From positions 310,001 through 374,000 of the forward strand of contig NZ_CP049255.1 of assembly GCF_011047135.1 (NCBI RefSeq): a stretch of 64,000 nucleotides of DNA, in the 5' to 3' direction. This document shows, in pieces, positions 47,949-64,000 of the stretch. Position 1 is the stretch's first letter; each line of letters begins with the position of its first letter. The position numbers and the translations under genes were made by a program. The stretch comes from Microbacterium endophyticum (GTDB lineage Bacteria; Actinomycetota; Actinomycetes; Actinomycetales; Microbacteriaceae). The notes below the pieces were generated by a model. It was given only the letters and a program-made list of their open reading frames with translations. It made no database searches and was not told the origin of the DNA.

Positions 47949-47956
47949 TTAAAAGA

Positions 47957-48075
47957 AGTCCGGCGGTGTCCTACTCTCCCACAGGGTCCCCCCTGCAGTA
48001 CCATCGGCGCTGAGAGGCTTAGCTTCCGGGTTCGGAATGTGACCGGGCGTTTCCCTCTCGCTATGGCCGCCGAAA
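47957..48075 (-). rRNA. rrf: 5S ribosomal RNA
   Basis: The minus strand reads TTCGGCGGCCATAGCG at its 5' side and ends CACCGCCGGACTT; the two ends pair as helix I. Internal CCGGTCACATTCCGAACCCG is the conserved loop B/helix III region. Ends are set from the pairing and are good to a few bases. Confidence 0.95.
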
Positions 48076-48224
48076 CACTATTGATGTTTCAATCGTTCAA
48101 AAGCATGAGTTCCTGCAACTTTCATGCAGGCACAACACAGCATATGTGTGTTGTTCATGCGGTTCTCGACCGTACATCGAGAACCACTCAGTGGACGCGC
48201 ACACCTTCAAAGAGGTTATGTGTT

Positions 48225-53249
<5,025 letters not shown>

Positions 53250-53493
53250 AAAAGAAAAATGCATACAACAACCGGAAAAAGGTCGAAGCAGCGAGTTTGA
53301 ACTGACCAAAAGGATGTCATTACTGACAATCCGTTACCAGCCCGAAGACTGGATTTTTGATCCAAAGGAATCTCATCTCGCCGAAACGAGATAGAGGTTA
53401 TTTGGCATTTGACAAGTGCACGCTGTTGAGTTCTCAAGGATCGGATGCTCCCACTTTCCAGCCTCTCGGCCTTCCACGCAGGGCAACTTCTCT

Positions 53494-53521
53494 ATCTTAT
53501 TCTCTATAAACGCTTTGTCAA
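53494..53521 (-). promoter_or_regulatory. rrn promoter, proximal
   Basis: On the minus strand TTGACA (53516-53521), a 16-base spacer and TAAGAT (53494-53499). The same -10 context (TAAGATAGAGAAG followed by TTGCCC) appears in the distal promoter, indicating a duplicated core. It lies about 245 bases before 16S, with a leader that includes boxA-like CCTTGAGAACTC near 53430-53440. Confidence 0.85.
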
Positions 53522-53630
53522 ATTCACTTTGTTCGAATTCAATTCGTACTTAGTGAATTAAAAGCAATTCATAAAGGAAGAGTATTCGCTCCGACTAAGC
53601 ATTAAAGCTTGCAGCCGGGGCAACTTCTCT

Positions 53631-53658
53631 ATCTTACCCTTCTCTCTCTTCGTGTCAA
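53631..53658 (-). promoter_or_regulatory. rrn promoter, distal
   Basis: TTGACA (53653-53658), 16-base spacer, TAAGAT (53631-53636) on the minus strand, 137 bases upstream of the proximal copy. The 18-base block GGCAACTTCTCTATCTTA (plus strand) is common to both. The remaining stretch up to 53880 holds a GGCC-rich hairpin near 53800-53825 that may terminate the DUF4184 transcript, and no gene. Confidence 0.85.
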
Positions 53659-53880
53659 ATCAGCATACCGTGACTGTTTTAGCGTCAGCAGCAGCACTCC
53701 TTGACAACTTCGAGGAGTTGGGAACCTCATCCTAGTCCTAGCGGACAGGCCGATCAATGATCAGTTTTTGGAGGAGGTTTGGTTCTCCGCTTGAGGGGGC
53801 TGGGGGCCTTTCGGCCTCTCCGCTTTCCCCCTGTGGGGCGAACAAGTAAGACATTACGTGGCTCTCAGCCGCGCCGCAAA

Positions 53881-54717
53881 TCACGCGTGCGCCCCTGGCG
53901 TGTCGCGCACTTCAGCCGCCGCTTTTCCGCGGCGAAACAGCGATATCTCACGCCGCACCGTTACCGCGAGGCACAGTGCAATCGTTCCCAATCCCCACAC
54001 AGCCGCGGCGGGAGGCAACACCTGATATGCCAGGTGCGCCACAGTGAACTCCGCATCGAGCGGACCGAGCATCATCAAGCCGCCTAGCCATGCGAATCCC
54101 AGCACCAGCGGCAACGACAGCCACCAGAACACTCGCACCCACTGCGGTACCTCACGCGGAGAGATGACCGGGGTGCGACGACGCAGCCAAAGCACGGCCC
54201 AAATAGCGAGCACGATAAGTCCCAACGCACTGGAACCGTGCTGTAGCCATTTGTAACCGACCATTGGCCCCCACTGGCCTTCGAGCATCGGAAGAAGTGC
54301 GCTCCCCCACCGTCCCTCGTGAGTGAACGCGTCCCATGCCAGGTGAGATGCCACACCGAGCGCGAGAGAAGTAAATAGAAGCAGGAGCCCAGATATACCC
54401 CCGCGAAATGTCTCCCGCGCTCCGTCCAATGACGTGCTCGTGAGCCACTGCGTGGGCAACCGCCACGCAAGAAGTGCAGGAAGGAGTTCAACGGCCGCCG
54501 GTCGCATCACGCATCGCCAGAGCAGCAGAAGAACTAGAGCTGCGACGGCAGTGAGAGGTAGCCACGCCCATGTATGCGTCACGTTGTATGTCAACGGGGT
54601 GCCACGAAGGAACAGCGGAAGGTCCGGGGTCATCGCCCCTATAGCTATCGCCGCCGGAACCAGGGGTGTGCGCAAGAATGGAAGCGCAACGACAGCATGA
54701 CTCGGCGTGAACGGCAT
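53881..54717 (-). CDS. DUF4184 family membrane protein
   Basis: A 278-residue integral membrane protein with about seven hydrophobic segments. The start MPFTPSHAVVALPFLR and the following AIAIGAMTPDLPLFLRG are the family signature (conserved His and Asp), and HLAWDAFTHEGRWG near residue 128 carries another His/Asp pair. The pattern recalls metal-dependent membrane hydrolases of the YdjM type, but activity is not established. It is adjacent to tyrS, same strand, six bases apart. Confidence 0.88.
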   Translation of the reverse strand: MPFTPSHAVVALPFLRTPLVPAAIAIGAMTPDLPLFLRGTPLTYNVTHTWAWLPLTAVAALVLLLLWRCVMRPAAVELLPALLAWRLPTQWLTSTSLDGARETFRGGISGLLLLFTSLALGVASHLAWDAFTHEGRWGSALLPMLEGQWGPMVGYKWLQHGSSALGLIVLAIWAVLWLRRRTPVISPREVPQWVRVFWWLSLPLVLGFAWLGGLMMLGPLDAEFTVAHLAYQVLPPAAAVWGLGTIALCLAVTVRREISLFRRGKAAAEVRDTPGAHA

Positions 54718-54723
54718 AGGGGC

Positions 54724-56043
54724 TTAGCTTTCGACGAAGATGCCCGCGAGAGTTTTCTTTCCTCGACGCAGAACGCTCACGCCTCCCGGTAGCGCGCCGT
54801 CGACTACGGCGTTCTCGTCGTCAACGCGTACTCCGTCGACGCTGACTCCACCCTGCGCGATCGCGCGGCGAGCTTCCGAAAGGCTCGACACCAGCCCGGT
54901 TTCAACAAGCGCCTGCAAAACAGTGACGCCGGGGGCCGCAACGAGATTCGGTAGCTCATCGAGTGCAGAACGAAGAGTTGCGGCATCCAACGTCGTGAGA
55001 TCACCCTTGCCGAAGAGCGCATCGGATGCTGCGACCACCGCGTCGGTCGCTACTTTGCCGTGAACGGTAACGCACACCTCGTATGCAAGACGTTTCTGCG
55101 CAGCACGCCGGAAGGGTTCGGTTTCGACGAGATGTTCGTACTCTTCGATCTCGGCCTTGCTCAGGAATGTGAACACCTTCAGCCGTGAGCACACATCGGC
55201 ATCGAGCGTGTTGAGCCAGAACTGGTACATCCGGTACGGGCTGCACATCTCGGGGTCAAGCCAAATGGCATTCCCCTCGCTCTTGCCAAACTTGGTGCCA
55301 TCGCTGTTCGTGATCAGCGGCGTGCCCAGCGCGTGCACCGAGACGCCTTCTGCCCGATGAATGAGGTCGGTACCACTCGTGAGGTTTCCCCACTGGTCTG
55401 AACCACCGGTCTGCAACCTGCAGTCGTATTGACGGTAGAGCTCGAGGTAATCCAAGCCTTGCAGCACCTGGTAGCTGAACTCGGTGTAGCTGATGCCCGC
55501 GTCGGAATTCAAACGTGCGCTGACGGCATCCTTTTTAATCATCGTTCCGACGCGGTAGTACTTTCCCACCTCGCGCAAGAAGTCGATAGCGCTTAACGGA
55601 GCCGTCCAATCGAGATTGTTGACGATGCGTGCGGGGTTATCGCCTTCAAAGCTCAAAAAGCGCTCGACCTGAGCGCGAAGGCTTCCCACCCACTCGCCCA
55701 CAGTCTCTCGAGTGTTCAAGGTGCGTTCCGCCGTTGGGCGTGGGTCGCCGACCAGACCGGTAGAGCCGCCTACGAGACCGAGGGGCCGGTGTCCGGCAAG
55801 CTGAAGTCGGCGCATCGTCAACAACTGAACGAGGTTTCCGAGATGAAGACTAGGCGCAGTGGGATCGAACCCGCAGTAATACGTAATTGGATCGCCACCG
55901 AGCATCTCTCGCAGTGCGTGTTCATCTGTCGAGACGTGGATGAGTCCTCGCCAAACCAGTTCGTCCCAGACATTCTCGAACGCAGGATCGTTGGCGGGGG
56001 TGAGGGCGCTCACAGTGGCGCTTTCATTGGGGGCGGCTGACAC
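54724..56043 (-). CDS. tyrS: Tyrosyl-tRNA synthetase
   Basis: A class-I synthetase of 439 residues. The HIGH-type motif is HLGNL near residue 57, and the KMSKS-type loop is KFGKSEGN near residue 253. A C-terminal S4 domain (SLSEARRAIAQGGVSVDGVR) is present. Two possible tRNA-binding features match TyrRS of the bacterial (TyrS) type. No T-box is seen upstream. Confidence 0.97.
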   Translation of the reverse strand: MSAAPNESATVSALTPANDPAFENVWDELVWRGLIHVSTDEHALREMLGGDPITYYCGFDPTAPSLHLGNLVQLLTMRRLQLAGHRPLGLVGGSTGLVGDPRPTAERTLNTRETVGEWVGSLRAQVERFLSFEGDNPARIVNNLDWTAPLSAIDFLREVGKYYRVGTMIKKDAVSARLNSDAGISYTEFSYQVLQGLDYLELYRQYDCRLQTGGSDQWGNLTSGTDLIHRAEGVSVHALGTPLITNSDGTKFGKSEGNAIWLDPEMCSPYRMYQFWLNTLDADVCSRLKVFTFLSKAEIEEYEHLVETEPFRRAAQKRLAYEVCVTVHGKVATDAVVAASDALFGKGDLTTLDAATLRSALDELPNLVAAPGVTVLQALVETGLVSSLSEARRAIAQGGVSVDGVRVDDENAVVDGALPGGVSVLRRGKKTLAGIFVES

Positions 56044-56079
56044 GATACGAGGCTATCAGCGGGGCTCGGTGCGTTTGAG

Positions 56080-56808
56080 CTAGAGCGCCGTGCGGTATGC
56101 CCACCACACGAGGAAAGCTGCCGCGAGCGCAATGACCCAGCTCAGCAGGCTTCCGACGAGAAAGTACTCAGCTCGATTGCCGTGAGCGGTGTCTCGTGAG
56201 ATCTCCGGAAAACGCACGATACCCTTCGCGGCGAACACTGCCGCGATAAGCGTGTATGCGCCAGCCAGTGCGAGCGCGACAACGAGAATGCGTTCAAGCG
56301 GGCCGATCAAGCGTCCTCCGCGGAGAACACCATCTTGAGCCGGCGCGTCGCTGTCAGAGGAAAGTGCGGCGTTCTCGCTTCGAAGGCCGGAGCGTACGAC
56401 GACGTTCGCGGACTCCAGCAGGAAGACGCCCACCCCCACCACGAGAATCACCAAATCCAATGAGACGGGACCTGCGGGCGTCACAAGCTGCCAGATAGTC
56501 CCCCAGGGTCCGCTCTCCGAGCGTTCGCCGAAGCCTACGACAGCTACCGCGCTCACCGTAGCCACCCCCACGACAGGCAAGAAACCGGCTCGGCCGCCAC
56601 CGGCGCTCGGCATCAGAAGAAGCCACACGGTCGCGACTGCTGACGCAGCCATGGCGTACGCGAGAGCATCGGCCGCAGCAGCGACCACGAGAAGCACCAC
56701 GAACGCGCAAGCGCTGACCCAGACTCGACTTCGGCGAGGAACGAACTGCCGGACGAGATCTGCGGCGCCTACCGCCAACAGCATGAGGCCCGCGAATATC
56801 ATTTCCAC
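56080..56808 (-). CDS. Membrane protein co-encoded with SatD
   Basis: A 242-residue protein with about six hydrophobic segments and one polar loop near residue 155-170 (SSDSDAPAQDGVLRGG). Its start overlaps the SatD gene by ten bases, so the two are translated together. In SatD operons of other bacteria the partner is also a small membrane protein; I do not know a biochemical function. Confidence 0.75.
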   Translation of the reverse strand: MEMIFAGLMLLAVGAADLVRQFVPRRSRVWVSACAFVVLLVVAAAADALAYAMAASAVATVWLLLMPSAGGGRAGFLPVVGVATVSAVAVVGFGERSESGPWGTIWQLVTPAGPVSLDLVILVVGVGVFLLESANVVVRSGLRSENAALSSDSDAPAQDGVLRGGRLIGPLERILVVALALAGAYTLIAAVFAAKGIVRFPEISRDTAHGNRAEYFLVGSLLSWVIALAAAFLVWWAYRTAL

Positions 56809-57443
56809 TCCCCCGAAAGTTCAACGAAAGTTGCAACGAGTGCGGCAGCACCAGAGTGAGAGAGGGTTTGCGAGACGGCGGACTGAGTGATGTTTTCGGA
56901 TGCTGCCAACTCTCGCTGAGTGCGCCCACGACACCGCCCGTAGGTGAGTCGGCGCGCGCGCGCGCTCATGCCGTCGATGAGCTGATCGCGAACGAGCGCA
57001 TAGGCGTTCGCGAGCTTGACCGCGTCTTGGACCGACGAGCTCTCATCTGAATCGGCGACCACCCGTGTTCGCGCTGCGGGCACAGCTCGCTGTTGCAACG
57101 CGCGCGCCTCGTCGATCGCGCGACGTGCGGCCCACCATGCCGGCCCATCCGGAATCGATCCGCCAGCTGCGGGTACCGATCGGATTTCACCGATTCCCAG
57201 GCCAAACCGGCACTGCACATCAGCCGGAAGCGCGAGGCGAAGCAACAGAATCGCACTGAGAGCCATCTCGACGGTTTCGTAGATCCCCTGCTGTTCATCA
57301 CCGACCGTAGGCGTGAGCCGCTGGATGGCTCCGGGTCCGAACTCGTCGACTTCGGCGATGATCGCGTCAAGAGTCTGCTGCGCGGATGCACGGTCTGGCA
57401 ACGACCGCGATCCGACGATGTCGGCAATCACCGTGACACTCAT
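56799..57443 (-). CDS. satD: SatD family protein with C-terminal HTH
   Basis: A 214-residue protein. The N-terminal SatD-type region starts VIADIVGSRSLPDRASAQQT and continues with GIGEIRSVP and PDGPAWWAARRAIDEARAL, typical for the family. The C-terminus contains a helix-turn-helix (RTQRELAASENITQSAVSQ), so it may bind DNA. SatD was named from an acid-tolerance-linked gene in streptococci; its role in Actinobacteria is unknown. A palindrome just upstream could be its own operator. Confidence 0.82.
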   Translation of the reverse strand: MSVTVIADIVGSRSLPDRASAQQTLDAIIAEVDEFGPGAIQRLTPTVGDEQQGIYETVEMALSAILLLRLALPADVQCRFGLGIGEIRSVPAAGGSIPDGPAWWAARRAIDEARALQQRAVPAARTRVVADSDESSSVQDAVKLANAYALVRDQLIDGMSARARRLTYGRCRGRTQRELAASENITQSAVSQTLSHSGAAALVATFVELSGEWK

Positions 57444-57453
57444 GCAATCAGTA

Positions 57454-57484
57454 TATCTCTAATCTTTTATGAATATAAGAGATA
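57454..57484. promoter_or_regulatory. Inverted repeat in the satD promoter region
   Basis: TATCTCT (57454-57460) and AGAGATA (57478-57484) are perfect inverted arms, and the similarity extends to nine bases with one mismatch. The AT-rich 17-base centre and position 11 bases before the satD ATG suit an operator overlapping the promoter. SatD's C-terminal HTH makes autoregulation plausible. Confidence 0.6.
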
Positions 57485-57499
57485 ATCTGATGAGCACTG

Positions 57500-62220
<4,721 letters not shown>

Positions 62221-62224
<4 letters not shown>

Positions 62225-63126
62225 CCCTTCACCACCTCGGTTCCAATTCCTTTATGAGTAAACAGTTCAACGAGCACGGAGTGCGGTATGCGACCGTCGA
62301 TAATCGCCGCCGTTTCGACATTTCCCTCGACAGCCTCAAGGCACGCCTGCATCTTGGGGATCATTCCCGACTGCAGTCGCGGCATAAGCTCGCGAAGCTC
62401 AGTCGACGTCAGATGCGACACGAGAGAGTCTCGGTTCGGCCAGTCGGCATATAGACCTGCGACGTCCGTCAAAACGACCAGCTTCGTCGCTTCGAGGGCC
62501 ACGGCGAGCGCCGCCGCAGCAGCATCGGCATTCACGTTGAGCGACTGACCGGGATTATCGATGTCGGGTGCGATCGATGACACCACCGGGACACGGCCCG
62601 CCGCGATCTGATCAAGCACCGGCTGCGGATCAACTTCGACGACATCTCCGACTCGTCCGAGGCTGTGCTCGGCGCCATCAACGAAGACCGCACGCTGGCG
62701 CCCTCCGAACAAGCCAGCGTCCTCGCCCGAGAGGCCAGCGGCCACGGGGCCGTGCGCGTTGATCTTCGCAACAAGTTGCGGGTTGATCTGGCCGGTGAGC
62801 ACCATTCGGACAACGCTGATCGCCTCAGTGCTCGTGACGCGGTAGCCGCCCTTGAACTCGCTGGGGATCGCAAGCCGGTCGAGCATATTCGAAATCTGCG
62901 GCCCGCCACCATGCACGACAACAGGCTTGATGCCGACATAGCGCAGATACGCCATGTCTTCGGCGAAGGCATCCTGCAACTCTTCTGACACCATCGCATT
63001 GCCGCCGTATTTGATCACGATGATCTGGTCGGAGTAGCGCTTGAGCCACGGAAGCGAGTCGATCAGAGTCTGCGCTTTCGCGCTCGCTTCAGCGGGATCT
63101 GTGTCTTGAATATCTATATTTGTCAT
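62221..63126 (-). CDS. argB: Acetylglutamate kinase
   Basis: The second step of arginine synthesis. [10 protein letters not shown] near residue 37, [13 protein letters not shown] near residue 71 and the C-terminal [16 protein letters not shown] near residue 277 match ArgB; the N-terminal helix extension suggests the arginine-inhibited hexameric type. It has 301 residues. Overlaps argJ and argD. Confidence 0.96.
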
Positions 63127-64000
63127 GACGAGTAGGCGCTATTTTCGTGAACGTAGTCGTGCGTGAGGTCGTTGGTAAGAATTGTCGCTGACGAATCACC
63201 GATTTTTAGATCGATGAGAACATCAGTTGCCCGTGGCGTGAGGTCAACATCCTCTCGAGGGCGATCCGGGCCGCCTTCAGCGCAGACACGGACCCCGTTC
63301 ATCCATACGTCGACGTTGTACGGGTCGAATTCGGCATCGGTCGTCCCGATGGCGGCGAGCACACGCCCCCAGTTGGCGTCATTGCCGAAAATCGCTGCCT
63401 TGAAGAGGTTGTTGCGAGCAACCGAGCGACCGACTTCTACGGCTTCGTCTTCGGATGCCGCGTGCTCGACACGAATCGTGATGTTGTGACTTGCGCCCTC
63501 GGCGTCGGCCTGTAATTGCTTCGAAAGGTCGAGGCACACCTCTGCGAGCGCCGCGGCAAACGCATCAGCGTCGGGTGAAATACCGGATGCGCCAGAGACC
63601 ATCAGCGTCACCTGATCATTGGTCGACATGCACCCGTCGGAGTCGAGGCGGTCAAAGCTCGTGCGAGTCGCGGCACGCAGATACGCATCGGCGTTCGATG
63701 AATCAATGACAGCGTCGGTCGTGATGACAACGAGCATCGTCGCAAGACCGGGAGCCAACATCCCGGCACCCTTGGCCATCCCACCGATCGTCCAACCGTC
63801 GCGAGAGACGACGGAACGCTTGGCCTTTGAGTCGGTGGTCATGATGGCTTCGGATGCCGCGACCCCGCCGTCAACGCTCAATTGTTCGATTCCGCGCGCT
63901 ACGCCCTCGAGCACACGGGAGCGAAAAATCTCGTCGCCCGTACCGATAAGTCCTGTCGAGCACACCAGAATGTCGCCCGGGCTCACGCCCAGTAGGGATG
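63123..64000 (-). CDS. argJ: Glutamate N-acetyltransferase/ornithine acetyltransferase, 5' end outside window
   Basis: The C-terminal ~290 residues of ArgJ, which recycles the acetyl group between acetylornithine and glutamate. The autoprocessing site [14 protein letters not shown] is present (nucleophile Thr in ATML), with the family C-terminus [14 protein letters not shown]. The open frame reads to the window edge (..[19 protein letters not shown]), so the GTG at 63986 is internal and the true start is beyond 64000. argC is expected further upstream. Confidence 0.94.
   Translation of the reverse strand, partial: SLLGVSPGDILVCSTGLIGTGDEIFRSRVLEGVARGIEQLSVDGGVAASEAIMTTDSKAKRSVVSRDGWTIGGMAKGAGMLAPGLATMLVVITTDAVIDSSNADAYLRAATRTSFDRLDSDGCMSTNDQVTLMVSGASGISPDADAFAAALAEVCLDLSKQLQADAEGASHNITIRVEHAASEDEAVEVGRSVARNNLFKAAIFGNDANWGRVLAAIGTTDAEFDPYNVDVWMNGVRVCAEGGPDRPREDVDLTPRATDVLIDLKIGDSSATILTNDLTHDYVHENSAYSS

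Overview
The window is a piece of a high-GC Gram-positive chromosome. It is most likely Microbacteriaceae (Actinomycetota): frequent GGATGC codon pairs, many ATGA/GTGA stop-start overlaps, and the classic actinobacterial gene order tlyA-nadK-recN-pyrG-nudix-xerD-parA-scpA-scpB-rluB-tyrA-cmk-der on the minus strand, with tyrS and the arginine genes to its right. The family assignment is inferred from these traits, not from a database search.

Layout. 0-3.2 kb: a translationally coupled aromatic-catabolism operon (FAD monooxygenase, ACMSD-type amidohydrolase, FAH-family enzyme). 3.2-7.7 kb: a sugar kinase, then thiM-thiE-thiD/tenA (minus) behind a TPP riboswitch that holds the ribosome-binding site of thiM. 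7.8-12 kb: a frameshifted CzcO-like flavoprotein behind a palindromic operator, a BASS/ACR3-type transporter, and several small conserved genes. 12-19.4 kb: an accessory zone with a Fic protein and a 51-residue partner too short for routine gene calls, a DUF4236 protein, an HTH protein, an RloC-like ATPase decapitated by an IS3-family remnant, and an HNH-like protein.

19.4-27.9 kb: a genomic island bounded by 47-bp direct repeats, the right copy being the 3' part of an intact tRNA-Pro(GGG). Its core is a tightly packed four-gene minus-strand operon: PD-(D/E)xK nuclease, SF2 helicase, OLD-like ATPase with TOPRIM domain, and a stand-alone Cas2-like protein. I read this as a candidate anti-phage system joining Hachiman-like and Gabija/OLD-like parts with a Cas2 fold; it is the most interesting thing in the window. 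No integrase was found.

27.9-34.6 kb: an MFS transporter, lysoplasmalogenase, small proteins, a NUDIX-NYN fusion, and nrdD-nrdG behind two tandem NrdR boxes. 34.6-47.9 kb: the conserved housekeeping cluster (chromosome segregation, DNA repair, nucleotide and NAD metabolism, ribosome biogenesis). 47.9-53.7 kb: one rRNA operon (16S-23S-5S, minus strand, no spacer tRNA) with two tandem promoters. 53.9-57.5 kb: a DUF4184 protein, tyrS, a membrane protein and a SatD-family regulator with its own palindrome. 57.5-64 kb: argJ(partial)-argB-argD-argF-[DUF418 membrane protein]-argH, all minus strand; argJ runs off the window edge.
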